DNA of 41,682 nt from Lachnospiraceae bacterium MD308 (GTDB lineage: Bacteria; Bacillota; Clostridia; Lachnospirales; Lachnospiraceae), in NCBI GenBank assembly GCA_010206225.2, contig VIQU02000033.1:1-41682 (forward strand). Direction: 5' to 3'. The notes below the pieces were generated by a model, which was not told where the DNA came from, ran no database searches, and saw only the letters and a program-made list of their open reading frames with translations. The position numbers and the translations under genes are program-made. Below are positions 25,175-34,319 of the stretch, one piece after another. Positions within the stretch are counted from its first letter, which is position 1. Every line of letters begins with the position of its first letter.

Positions 25175-26188
25175 TTAAATTATAATTCCTTCATCAACAT
25201 GAAACTCTTTTCCAGCGACCCTGCCCAAAACAAAATCCCACTGATCTGCTTTTAGACCAACATCATTTCTTTTTACATACAAATTGTCTGCCGACAAAAT
25301 GTCTCCCTCTTGTATTTCCTTTGCAGCAACGATTCGCTTTGTAACTACTTCTGCAATCTTCTTTTCTTCTTCCGTTGGTCTTTTCACACCGTCTCCAAGA
25401 AAAAACTCCGTGCGCCGGACTGCCTTAACTAATTCAGCAAAATCTGCTGGTTCTGTACTGGCCGCATGATCCGGACCTTCCATACTGCTGTCAAGCGTAA
25501 AATGTTTCTCTATTATTGATGCTCCTAATGCTACTGCAGCCACCGCTACATCTTTTCCCATTGTATGGTCCGAATAACCGACAGTCAGGTGAAAGGCATC
25601 CCGCAGTGTAAGCATTGATTTTAAATTTACATCCTCATATGCGCATGGATAATTAGTTGTACAATGCAGAATAGAAATATCTTTTGCCCCGCCTTTCCGA
25701 AGAGCACTTAAAGAAAGATCCACATCCGCCAGCGAACTCATACCTGTACTCATAATAACTGGTAACTTTTTGCTGCCCATGTACCTTAAAAAGGAAACAT
25801 TTCCTATATCGCCCGAACCGATTTTTATAAATGGAATTCCCAGTTCGATCAGGAAGTCCAGACTTTCTTCTTCATCCGCCGTTGATGAAAAAACAATTCC
25901 GATTTCATCACAATGCCTTTTAATCTTTCTGAAATCATCATATGACAGTTCTAACTTTTTCAACATATCATACTGTGATTCCTGAATGCCTGTATTCGTA
26001 GTCTGATATTCCGCCTGCGCAACATTTCGTGTGATTATCTTTTCCGTTTTCCATGTCTGGAATTTAACAACATCTGCTCCGGCTTCCTTCGCCTTATCAC
26101 ATAATTCCAGAGCCAATTCCAACTTTCCATTATGATTAACGCCTGCTTCCGCTATAATCAGACATCTGTCCCTACTTTTGAATTGCAT
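25175..26188 (-). CDS. neuB: N-acetylneuraminate/legionaminate synthase (NeuB family)
   Basis: The 337-residue protein has the NeuB TIM barrel (IIAEAGVNHNGKLELA, DVVKFQTWKTEKI, IPFIKIGSGD, GYSDHTMG) and a C-terminal antifreeze-like SAF domain (about 280-337). It condenses phosphoenolpyruvate with a 2,4- or N-acetyl-mannosamine-type sugar to make a nonulosonic acid. NeuC, NeuA and a GNAT gene directly precede it. Whether the product is Neu5Ac or a 5,7-diamino acid such as legionaminic acid cannot be read from the enzyme alone; a bacillosamine-type aminotransferase in the same operon makes the second possible. Confidence 0.92.
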   Translation of the reverse strand: MQFKSRDRCLIIAEAGVNHNGKLELALELCDKAKEAGADVVKFQTWKTEKIITRNVAQAEYQTTNTGIQESQYDMLKKLELSYDDFRKIKRHCDEIGIVFSSTADEEESLDFLIELGIPFIKIGSGDIGNVSFLRYMGSKKLPVIMSTGMSSLADVDLSLSALRKGGAKDISILHCTTNYPCAYEDVNLKSMLTLRDAFHLTVGYSDHTMGKDVAVAAVALGASIIEKHFTLDSSMEGPDHAASTEPADFAELVKAVRRTEFFLGDGVKRPTEEEKKIAEVVTKRIVAAKEIQEGDILSADNLYVKRNDVGLKADQWDFVLGRVAGKEFHVDEGIII

Positions 26189-26206
26189 ATCTTATCCCCC
26201 TGTTAT

Positions 26207-26698
26207 CTAATCTAATTTTTTTTCAACGATATACATCTTTACTTCCTTGTCTAATTTGGGAATATACACCATTCTATACTCCTCCGTTACATTAACTCCA
26301 CATGCTTGATACGCTTTTAGTGACGCAATATTATCTTCGCGGATTGCATCTTTCATTTTCCGGTACCCCATCCGTCTCCCCTCGTTAAGCCCCAACGCTA
26401 TTGCCTTTTTTGCGTATCCATATCCTTGATATTTTTGGGAAATAGCTGTTGCGAGTTCAAAGTGCTCTTCTCTAGGAATAATATATATATGCCCTACTTT
26501 CTCTCCGCCACTCTCAACAATATATATTTTTCTTGTTTCTTTTTTTTCTGCATTGTCTACTGCGTTCTTAAAAAAGAAAAACAAATTTTCTCTATCCGGC
26601 TTACTCCCATGTCCAGTCCAATAGACATTCGTTTCTTCACATTTTAATTTATAGAAAAAATCAAAATCATCCAAAGCAGCTTTTCTGATCTTAATCAT
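26207..26698 (-). CDS. GNAT N-acetyltransferase of the nonulosonic acid module
   Basis: A 163-residue GNAT protein (RimJ/PseH type) with IRKAALDDFDFFYKLK at the start, the acetyl-CoA loop QKYQGYGYAKKAI and ENIASLKAYQACG near the end. ATG 26698 is chosen because AAGGAG lies 8 bases upstream; an upstream start would overlap neuA. Its place between neuA and neuB suggests it acetylates an amine of the nonulosonic acid precursor, as PseH or LegH/NeuD-like enzymes do. Confidence 0.82.
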   Translation of the reverse strand: MIKIRKAALDDFDFFYKLKCEETNVYWTGHGSKPDRENLFFFFKNAVDNAEKKETRKIYIVESGGEKVGHIYIIPREEHFELATAISQKYQGYGYAKKAIALGLNEGRRMGYRKMKDAIREDNIASLKAYQACGVNVTEEYRMVYIPKLDKEVKMYIVEKKLD

Positions 26699-26714
26699 AT
26701 TAATCTCTCCTTCT

Positions 26715-27416
26715 TTATATTCTGCCATTGGTATTTTCAATAATTGCTTTCAGCATGATTAAATCTATTTCCTCATCTATATCAATGGAGCGCTCTCTCG
26801 GCATAATATATGCATAACAGTTATCCAGATACAAATTATACTCTGGATTCATGATATTTTTAGCATTTACAAGATATATCGCTCCATTTTCCTGATAATA
26901 TTTTTCCAGATCCTGTCTTCTCATCTGACTGTAAGAAGATTTTGCGTAATCTCCGAGAGACTTATCCTTATCTAATGGAAAACACCATTGAACTGGGTGG
27001 GCTGTTTCCGTTACAGTAACTGCATTACGTACTTTATCTTTGCCGATCATCTTGTATACTCCCCTGATGTCATCAACAGAACGAAGCGGAGAAGTAGGCT
27101 GCAGCACAGCGACATAATCAAATATTTTTCCCATCTTTCTATAATTTTGTAATACTTCTCTTATAACGTCCCATGTTCCCGCAGTATCACCTGAAGTAAA
27201 CTCTGAGCGCAGGAAGGGGACCTCTGCACCGCATCTCCTGGCAATATCTGCATACTTCTCTGAGTCGGTCGATACCATAACAGTCTCGAAACATGCCGCT
27301 TCCAGAGCCGTTTTTATCGTGTAATCAATCAGAGGCCTTCCACATACATCCATGATATTTTTATCTTTTAAGCCTTTTGAGCCACTTCTTGCCGGTATTA
27401 TCGCTATCGTCTTCAT
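26715..27416 (-). CDS. neuA: Acylneuraminate cytidylyltransferase (CMP-nonulosonate synthetase)
   Basis: The 233-residue protein has the CTP-binding motif IPARSGSKGLKDKN (Arg10 to Lys14), VSTDSEKYADIA and LQPTSPLR, all standard for NeuA/LegF/PseF. It activates the nonulosonic acid with CTP for transfer. Its ATG overlaps the TGA of neuC (ATGA), so the two are translationally coupled. Confidence 0.93.
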   Translation of the reverse strand: MKTIAIIPARSGSKGLKDKNIMDVCGRPLIDYTIKTALEAACFETVMVSTDSEKYADIARRCGAEVPFLRSEFTSGDTAGTWDVIREVLQNYRKMGKIFDYVAVLQPTSPLRSVDDIRGVYKMIGKDKVRNAVTVTETAHPVQWCFPLDKDKSLGDYAKSSYSQMRRQDLEKYYQENGAIYLVNAKNIMNPEYNLYLDNCYAYIMPRERSIDIDEEIDLIMLKAIIENTNGRI

Positions 27417-28582
27417 ATCTTGTTGTCCTCAATATCGTAAAATGATTTTTTTAAGTTAATGTCATGATTTATAATATGTCTCTTAATATGGTACAAAATT
27501 TCAGCAGAAGTTTCTCCTGAACCATAAGGATTAACAGCAGCTTTTGCCTGTGACACGATTTCTTCTGACATTGCAAGCTTTATTGCCTTTATGATCTCAT
27601 TCTTTTCTATCCTGCAAGATACAATGCCAGCCGCAAACAGCCGACCTTTCTGCCTGTCCCCTATATTAACTGTCGGAATTCCAAAACACGGTGTCTCTAC
27701 TATTCCGCTCGAGGAATTCCCTATTAACCCTAAAGAATATTTTTGCAATGCAAGATATTCTTCTATACTCAAGGATGAGAACAATTTACAATTATCATGA
27801 TTGCTTACAAACTCTTCTAAATAATCATTGATGATCTTCCCCCCCGAATCCGCATTTGATTTCATAATTACAAACTGAATATCTTTGAATGTATCTAATG
27901 CCATAATCAGTTCCTGAATTTGTCTTTCCGGGCTTAATTCATCCAAAGTGACTGGATGAAATATTACAGAAAAATAGGGTAAATCTGAATTTATCCCAAG
28001 TTTTTTTCTTATAGATTCTTCTGACTTCAGCTCCATTATACGAACATTTTCAACCCCCGGGTCTCCCACATTGAATACCCGCTCTGGCGCCTCACCCAAT
28101 TGTATAATTCTTCTTCTATAGGTTTCACAAGCCGGAAAATGAAGATAGCTCAACTTTGTTATACAATGACGAACTGCATCATCTATCGCTCCCTCTGTCA
28201 CTTCTCCGCCAGAAATGTGAGCTATTGGAGTTTTTGCATTCGCAGCACAATAACAGATCGGAATCAATTCGTAACGGTCGCCTAATACGACTACAAAATC
28301 CAAGTTCAATTTTTCAAATACCCCTGCAAATGCCATAAAATATCTTCCCATTGTCTGCGAAATGGAAGCAGAATCTTTTGAGCATATTTCAACAGGTATT
28401 TTTAACGTAATAGGGAATCTGTCTTTTTCTATATAATGAATCGTAAGTCCATAATCCTCTATTAAGTGGGTACCTGTTACGATTAAATTCAACTCTGTAT
28501 CAGGATCTTCATCTATTCTTTTTATCAGGTTCTTTAATAATCCGTACTCAGCTCTGGTTGTCGTTACAACTCCTATTTTCAT
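27413..28582 (-). CDS. neuC: UDP-N-acetylglucosamine 2-epimerase, hydrolysing (NeuC/LegG family)
   Basis: About 389 residues. It begins KIGVVTTTRAEYGLLKNLI, has VVLGDRYELIP, HISGGEVTEGAIDD and IGNSSSGIVETP, all typical of hydrolysing 2-epimerases that release a free ManNAc-type sugar for NeuB. ATG 28582 is preferred to 28615 because the first 11 residues of the longer form have no family match and GGGGA lies 11 bases before the inner ATG. A run of seven G (27839-27845) encodes SGGK and is in frame; it is too short to be called a switch. Confidence 0.92.
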   Translation of the reverse strand: MKIGVVTTTRAEYGLLKNLIKRIDEDPDTELNLIVTGTHLIEDYGLTIHYIEKDRFPITLKIPVEICSKDSASISQTMGRYFMAFAGVFEKLNLDFVVVLGDRYELIPICYCAANAKTPIAHISGGEVTEGAIDDAVRHCITKLSYLHFPACETYRRRIIQLGEAPERVFNVGDPGVENVRIMELKSEESIRKKLGINSDLPYFSVIFHPVTLDELSPERQIQELIMALDTFKDIQFVIMKSNADSGGKIINDYLEEFVSNHDNCKLFSSLSIEEYLALQKYSLGLIGNSSSGIVETPCFGIPTVNIGDRQKGRLFAAGIVSCRIEKNEIIKAIKLAMSEEIVSQAKAAVNPYGSGETSAEILYHIKRHIINHDINLKKSFYDIEDNKI

Positions 28583-28626
28583 GACAATATCGTCCCCGCT
28601 TTCTGGAAATTTCATTAAAAATAATA

Positions 28627-29694
28627 TTATTCCTCTGGTTTTCTATACTGAATATAATAACTATTATTCATGTCAAATTCAGAATCCACTTCCTGCCGCT
28701 TATATAATAGCTCCTGATATTTTTCCGGCATAAAAATATTTCTGCCGATATAAAATCCTATCCTCCCATTTTTATTAAACTGCTTTTTAAAATGAAAAAG
28801 ACTGTCTTCTATTCCAACTCCGCCGCCAAGATGCAATTCTTTTATTCCTCTTTCTCTTCCCCAATTTGCAGCTTCATAAAGCAAAAGATTCGTAGGTGCA
28901 AAGGTTCTGTATTCAACCAGATTTCCAGACAAATGATAATGCATATACTGTTCATTATAAAAGAAAACAGATGCGGCAACCATTACTCCATCTTTGTAAG
29001 CATAAAAATACTCTGTTTCAAATCCCATATTTTCCTTCATATATTCATAATAGCTTTTAGGAAAATAATAAAATGAACGAGCCCTGTCTCTATCCATGGT
29101 TGTTTCGTAAATATTCATAAATTCATCAATATACTTCCCGCTATCATGTTTAATAACGATATCGTTTTTTATAGCTTTGCGGATAAGATTGCGGTTCTTA
29201 GGATCCATCTGTATCATTAAATCTTCTTGTGTATCTAAATTAATAAAAATAGTATCCTTTATATATGCATTTTCGATTACTTTATCACAAACTAACTGAT
29301 TTTGAAGCAACGGATGGAATCTGACAAATTGAGTAATTATTTTTTTATCTGAAGCCAGCTCATACAACTCTTTTCTAAACTCCTTTTGCTGTACATCTGT
29401 AAGTCTGTCTGCATCTGACAACGGTCCGCCATATCCATATGGCGTATTCCAATCAAAATATTCTCCATGTGACAAACTTCCTTTAAATGCCGTAAAATCA
29501 GCGATATCCTTCTCAACGATCGAATAGCATAAACTGCAGCCATTTCCTTTATAATGTAATAGATATGGTATTCCTACTTCATTTTGCATAAAAGAAACGG
29601 CATATTCGCATGTATAATAAACATCTGTCTTTTTATATGAATCAACTATATTATTCCACTTTGTCTGTTCATCATATCTAATTAACTCAATCAT
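28627..29694 (-). CDS. FemAB/GNAT-like acyl- or aminoacyltransferase
   Basis: The 355-residue soluble protein has two GNAT-like halves; the C-terminal one carries AASVFFYNEQYMHYHLSGN followed by LLLYEAANWGRERGIKELHLGGG, typical of the FemAB/Acetyltransf_6 group. FemAB relatives add amino acids from tRNA to lipid-linked sugars, while glycan-cluster versions are often acyltransferases. Good ribosome site (GAGGG). It lies between an aminotransferase-like gene and neuC, so acylation of an amino sugar is inferred. Confidence 0.72.
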   Translation of the reverse strand: MIELIRYDEQTKWNNIVDSYKKTDVYYTCEYAVSFMQNEVGIPYLLHYKGNGCSLCYSIVEKDIADFTAFKGSLSHGEYFDWNTPYGYGGPLSDADRLTDVQQKEFRKELYELASDKKIITQFVRFHPLLQNQLVCDKVIENAYIKDTIFINLDTQEDLMIQMDPKNRNLIRKAIKNDIVIKHDSGKYIDEFMNIYETTMDRDRARSFYYFPKSYYEYMKENMGFETEYFYAYKDGVMVAASVFFYNEQYMHYHLSGNLVEYRTFAPTNLLLYEAANWGRERGIKELHLGGGVGIEDSLFHFKKQFNKNGRIGFYIGRNIFMPEKYQELLYKRQEVDSEFDMNNSYYIQYRKPEE

Positions 29695-29711
29695 TTACCA
29701 TACCCTCACAT

Positions 29712-30770
29712 TCATACATACTCTTTTGAAAACGCTGACATTCTGTCCGCAATATATAACATGTCCTCTGTGCCATACCGCTGATCAATCGGAATGGACA
29801 ACTCCCTGCCATTATTAAAAACCGCACCTTCAAATTCCTTTAACTCGTCATATAACGGCCAGTGCACTGGACAGTATATATGACTGTCAATGAGATATTT
29901 TCTTAAAGTATCTCTTTTTTCCACGCTCACCATAAAAAATAACGGCACTTGATTTTTCCCATTGCAGGCAACCTGTTTGTACCTTTTATCTGACAACTTT
30001 TCACTTAAAAACAAATAATTATTACGTCTGACTTCAGCAATTTTGTTGATATCCATACATTTAAGAACCTCATAAGACCGTTCTGATATACCAAATGGCT
30101 GTTTTTGTTCATCCAAAAGCTGTTCTGTCTCTGTAAATATCTTTAAAAAAGCACTCTTTTCTATATTCTGTCCCTCCAAATACAAGCCTTTATCGAGCAT
30201 TGCCTTCACCTTTTTATCAGCCCATATGTTTTTTATGCAGCTTTTCAAGGGAATCTTTTTCCTGGAGTATAAAACACCTCCGTCAGACACCGGAAACCAT
30301 TTCCGCAAACTGCAGATACAGTAATCTCCCACAGTTTGTCTTGCACTCAGAAAGCTATGTGTAGTATCTTCCACGATAATAAAATTATTTTCCCTTTTTA
30401 ATTCTAATAATTTCCTGAAATCGTATGCGTCTCCTATATAACCATTAAAGTAATGCAGATACAGAATGTCAATATCACCCGTGCATTTTTCCAAAACATC
30501 TTCCCAGTCGATGCAGAAATTATGGTCTACGTGATAATAGATAACCCTACTTTCCGGGAAGCAATCTCTGACAGACTCACATATATAATCTGGCAGCACG
30601 ATTATTCCAGATGTAATCTCCTCTAATAATGCACGAAGCGCACTTCTTCCGCTATCAAAAAAAGCTGTATTAAACTCTTGAAGATAAGTAAACACATTGT
30701 GTAATACGATACGATCATCATGAAATTTATTATCTATGTGAAACTCGCTGCCGATTTCCCGTTTAAACAT
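29712..30770 (-). CDS. Divergent DegT-like PLP aminotransferase
   Basis: The 352-residue protein keeps the core PLP features: GRSALRALL, IIVEDTTHSFLSA (Asp135) and SLRKWFPVSDGG (Lys157, Schiff base), but lacks the standard sequence elsewhere, including the usual GNGTDAL and GYNxR motifs, and is shorter than the family norm of 370-400. ATG 30770 follows GGGGAG by 7 bases. It may be a true aminotransferase with an unusual substrate. Confidence in the fold is good; function is inferred only from family. Confidence 0.7.
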   Translation of the reverse strand: MFKREIGSEFHIDNKFHDDRIVLHNVFTYLQEFNTAFFDSGRSALRALLEEITSGIIVLPDYICESVRDCFPESRVIYYHVDHNFCIDWEDVLEKCTGDIDILYLHYFNGYIGDAYDFRKLLELKRENNFIIVEDTTHSFLSARQTVGDYCICSLRKWFPVSDGGVLYSRKKIPLKSCIKNIWADKKVKAMLDKGLYLEGQNIEKSAFLKIFTETEQLLDEQKQPFGISERSYEVLKCMDINKIAEVRRNNYLFLSEKLSDKRYKQVACNGKNQVPLFFMVSVEKRDTLRKYLIDSHIYCPVHWPLYDELKEFEGAVFNNGRELSIPIDQRYGTEDMLYIADRMSAFSKEYV

Positions 30771-30821
30771 TTGCTTCTCCCCAAACACCTGACAAGTTAA
30801 ATTTTAGACTGATATTCTTTG

Positions 30822-32060
30822 CTAATCCCGTCCAAACAAATCCCGTGTATATACCTTGAATTTTACATCATCCAGGCATCTGTCATACCTGTTGGCGATA
30901 ATCACCTGACTCTGTTGCTTGAATTGTTCTAAATTATTGATTACCTTACTTCCGAAAAATGTCGTATCATTCTCAAGTGCAGGCTCATAAATAATAACGA
31001 CTGCACCTTTCGCTTTGATTCTTTTCATTACCCCTTGTATCGATGACTGCCTGAAATTGTCTGAATTGGATTTCATAGTAAGGCGGTATACACCAATTAC
31101 AACCTCTTTTTCTTTTGCCAGATCATAAATATACTCATCTTCATAGCCATAATATCCTGCCATCAGAAGCACGCGGTCTGCTATAAATTCTTTTCTGGTC
31201 CTGTTCGACTCAACGATAGCAGACATCATATCCTGCGGCACATTCTCAAAATTGGCCAACAATTGCTTCGTATCCTTTGGCAGGCAATACCCGCCATATC
31301 CAAATGACGGATTATTATAATGGGTACCTACTCTCGGATCAAGGCATACTCCTTCTATAATCTTCTGAGCATCTAATCCTTTCATTTCCGCATAAGTATC
31401 AAGCTCGTTAAAATACGACACACGAAGAGCAAGATATGTATTCGCAAACAGTTTAACAGCCTCTGCTTCTGTAAAACCCATGATCAACGTGTCAATATCT
31501 TCCTTAATCGCGCTTTCTTTCAATAATTCAGCAAATCGATCCGCCGCTTTTGTAAGACGGGCATCATTCATATCCGTACCAACTATAATACGTGAAGGAT
31601 ACAGATTATCATATAATGCTTTTGATTCTCGCAGGAACTCCGGACTGAATAGTATGTTATCGCACTGATATTTATTGCGGATACTTTCTGTATAACCGAC
31701 TGGAACCGTTGACTTAATAACCATAACAGCATCCGGATTGCATTCGATTACCGATTCAATTACATTTTCCACCGCAGATGTTACAAAAAAATTCTTTTTA
31801 GGATCATAATTTGTCGGCACAGCTATCACAACAAAATCTGCTTCTTTATATGCCGTCGCAGCATCTAAGGTCGCAGCAAGCTGCAGATTTTTGTTAAGCA
31901 GATAGTCTTCAATATATTCATCCTGAATCGGAGATTTTTTCTGATTAATCATATTTATTTTTTCTGGAACAATATCCACAGCCGTCACTTGATGATTCTG
32001 TGCCAGTAATGTAGCTATTGATAATCCTACATAACCTGTTCCTGCAACTGCAATCTTCAT
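30822..32060 (-). CDS. UDP-sugar 6-dehydrogenase (Ugd/WbpA type)
   Basis: The 412-residue protein begins [19 protein letters not shown] and has the catalytic [11 protein letters not shown] (Cys259) and [10 protein letters not shown], the marks of nucleotide-sugar dehydrogenases that oxidise C6 twice to a uronic acid. Sequence suggests the UDP-glucose dehydrogenase branch, yet the Wlb-type genes in the middle operon need UDP-GlcNAc uronic acid, so either substrate is possible. AAAGGGGA lies before the ATG. Confidence 0.88.
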   Translation of the reverse strand: MKIAVAGTGYVGLSIATLLAQNHQVTAVDIVPEKINMINQKKSPIQDEYIEDYLLNKNLQLAATLDAATAYKEADFVVIAVPTNYDPKKNFFVTSAVENVIESVIECNPDAVMVIKSTVPVGYTESIRNKYQCDNILFSPEFLRESKALYDNLYPSRIIVGTDMNDARLTKAADRFAELLKESAIKEDIDTLIMGFTEAEAVKLFANTYLALRVSYFNELDTYAEMKGLDAQKIIEGVCLDPRVGTHYNNPSFGYGGYCLPKDTKQLLANFENVPQDMMSAIVESNRTRKEFIADRVLLMAGYYGYEDEYIYDLAKEKEVVIGVYRLTMKSNSDNFRQSSIQGVMKRIKAKGAVVIIYEPALENDTTFFGSKVINNLEQFKQQSQVIIANRYDRCLDDVKFKVYTRDLFGRD

Positions 32061-32078
32061 TATGATTGTCCCCTTTCT

Positions 32079-33218
32079 TTAAATAATTGCTTCATGAAGC
32101 AGTGTGTGAGGTTTTGAAAACATAATATATCCTAATTCTTTCAAATTTCGGTATTCATCCGGTCTGCTCAAATCGTCAATTACAACGTTCCTTTTCAGTA
32201 AATATGCCTGATAAAGCACTGTTGAATATCTCGAAATGACATTACGAGTTTGAGAAATAGAATCCAGAATTGGTACAGACTTGGGATCTTCTCTCTCAAA
32301 ATCTTTCATAATTTCTGCCGTATCTTCATTTTCATATATTGGATGCGGCCTATAAGCTACTATCAGCCCTTGGTCTTTCAAAATTCGCAATTGCTTTGCA
32401 ATCTCCAATAATGTTTCTCTGCTTTCACTCTGAAGATAGTAGGTGTAATCGTATTTAATTTTTAAAACAGGCTGCTCCTTCACTTCCAACGGAACTATCG
32501 TATATTTACTATTATACGCTTTAAGTCTTGAAAACAGCTCAATATAGTACTCATCCCAAACAACACATTCATCATATGAAAAAAAAGCATCCCGTATATA
32601 GAACATCTTTTCACCATGCATAATATCAATATGCTGAACATTATTGCCAGAGCAAAACAAAGTCAAAAAAGATGACGAAAATGAGTATTCATTACATACT
32701 AAAATTGCTTGAGGATGATATCGTTGTATGATATATCTATATTGCGTCATCTTAATCATATTTTTCAGCAAAAAATAAAACGAGAACGGGTACCTGCGCC
32801 AAACCTTTGTAACAAAAAAACTTCTGTCTTTTTTACAGCATAAACATTTTGCCTTTTCTACATTTGTGATTTCTGAATACCTTGATTTCACAACATGGGG
32901 GAGAACACTACTGTTTCCGCTATCAAAAAAGACCGCACTATTTGCAACGCGATTTTCTTTCCTTTCGCATTTTATACATCTAATCAGCCAATAGAAAAAC
33001 ACGGGCATAGAGACAAAATTAATTGCTATTTTGGTAAACAGCGGCATTTCTCTAATCTGGCATAAATATTGAAAATATGACCTTTGAATTTTGTCAGAAG
33101 GTTTACCAAGGTGTTTCAAATACATCTCTTGCTTTAATACATCAATATCAGCCATATCTGTAGAAACACTTAATATACGATATACTGTTTTTTTTAACAA
33201 CTTAACTAAATTTTTCAT
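32079..33218 (-). CDS. Putative GT-B glycosyltransferase with HP and S/T motifs (sialyltransferase-like candidate)
   Basis: The 379-residue protein is not one I can place firmly. Its second half contains VAYRPHPIYENEDT, a short gap, then VISRYSTVLYQAYLL, the His-Pro and Ser/Thr motifs shared by bacterial polysialyl-/sialyltransferases and teichoic-acid-type GT-B enzymes. One hydrophobic segment is near the N-terminus (about 65-85). ATG 33218 follows the previous stop by a few bases; a longer frame from TTG lacks support. As the cluster makes a CMP-nonulosonate, it is the best candidate for its transferase, but this is inference. Confidence 0.55.
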   Translation of the reverse strand: MKNLVKLLKKTVYRILSVSTDMADIDVLKQEMYLKHLGKPSDKIQRSYFQYLCQIREMPLFTKIAINFVSMPVFFYWLIRCIKCERKENRVANSAVFFDSGNSSVLPHVVKSRYSEITNVEKAKCLCCKKDRSFFVTKVWRRYPFSFYFLLKNMIKMTQYRYIIQRYHPQAILVCNEYSFSSSFLTLFCSGNNVQHIDIMHGEKMFYIRDAFFSYDECVVWDEYYIELFSRLKAYNSKYTIVPLEVKEQPVLKIKYDYTYYLQSESRETLLEIAKQLRILKDQGLIVAYRPHPIYENEDTAEIMKDFEREDPKSVPILDSISQTRNVISRYSTVLYQAYLLKRNVVIDDLSRPDEYRNLKELGYIMFSKPHTLLHEAII

Positions 33219-33225
33219 CTGCTTT

Positions 33226-34299
33226 CTAAAATTCTCCTGACATATCAGTACTAGCAAAATTTTTTAGCGGAAGCTTCACTGGCTGACCTGTCTTTTGGCT
33301 TTTATAGATAGCAAGGACCATTTCAAGTGCATTTCTTCCATCTATAGCACTTACATACGGTTCGCGTCCCGTCCTGATTGCATCTACAACGTCTGCAAAC
33401 AGACTTGTATGACCATTGCCGTATACATTGCTTGTTGCTTCCTGCAGATTTTTATTATTTAGATCTGTCTCACGCTGATCAGCAAAATCCCAAACATCAA
33501 TGTTATTACAAGATGTCCCGCCTAACTTGACCGTACCTTTTTCACCAAAAAGATACAATGTTTCTTCAAGATTTTTAGGATATACATTTACAGTTCCTTC
33601 AATAGTCGCAATAGAACCGTTTTTAAATTTCACAACTGCCATTCCGATATCTTCTGCTTCCAAATAATGATGAAACTGCTGACGGGTAGCCCCGTATACC
33701 TCTTCTACTTCCTCTCCCATCATCCATCTCAACAAGTCTATTCCATGAATACATTGATTCATCAATGAACCGCCATCAGAGGCCCATTTTCCCCTCCATG
33801 CAGCCTGATCATAGTAATTCTGATTTCTATTCCAACGAACATGAACACTGCCATGAGACAATTTTCCAAATCTTTTTTCTTCCAATGCTTTTCTCATTTC
33901 TTGTACAGCAAGATTAAAACGATTTTGATGGCATGCCGATACAGCTACTTTTTTTTCATTAGAACACCTAATGATCTCATCCGCATCTTCAATACTCATT
34001 GCAATTGGCTTTTCAATAATTACATTTATTCCATTATTTATACAATATAGCGCAATTTCTGCGTGCACACCGCTGTCCGTTGCAATACTGATTAACTCTA
34101 TATCATTTTCCGTTATCATTTTTTTATAGTCTGTATAGCGTTTAATAGTTTTATCATTTTCAATATTATGTTTCGTAAGAAGCTCTTCCATTGCCGCTGG
34201 AAGAACGTCACACACTGCTACAAACTCTAATCCATTATTCATCGCTGCTTTGATATGGTTAGTAGCTATACGTCCACAACCAATTAATGCATATTTCAT
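33226..34299 (-). CDS. Gfo/Idh/MocA sugar oxidoreductase
   Basis: A 357-residue protein with IGCGRIATNHI, the catalytic IIEKPIA (Lys97) and the QCIHGIDLLRWMMG helix. GGAG precedes ATG 34299. It lies directly after a DegT 3-aminotransferase gene, repeating the oxidoreductase/aminotransferase pairing of 16720-18916, though without a poly-G tract. It likely oxidises a nucleotide sugar at C3 so the aminotransferase can act. The substrate is uncertain. Confidence 0.87.
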   Translation of the reverse strand: MKYALIGCGRIATNHIKAAMNNGLEFVAVCDVLPAAMEELLTKHNIENDKTIKRYTDYKKMITENDIELISIATDSGVHAEIALYCINNGINVIIEKPIAMSIEDADEIIRCSNEKKVAVSACHQNRFNLAVQEMRKALEEKRFGKLSHGSVHVRWNRNQNYYDQAAWRGKWASDGGSLMNQCIHGIDLLRWMMGEEVEEVYGATRQQFHHYLEAEDIGMAVVKFKNGSIATIEGTVNVYPKNLEETLYLFGEKGTVKLGGTSCNNIDVWDFADQRETDLNNKNLQEATSNVYGNGHTSLFADVVDAIRTGREPYVSAIDGRNALEMVLAIYKSQKTGQPVKLPLKNFASTDMSGEF

Positions 34300-34319
34300 C
34301 AATTTATTCTCCTTGTTTT

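Noticed and set aside
27839-27845. Run of seven G (coding sense) in neuC as a fifth switch
   Set aside because: Seven is below the length at which slippage is usually frequent, and the frame is intact with a normal SGGK segment.
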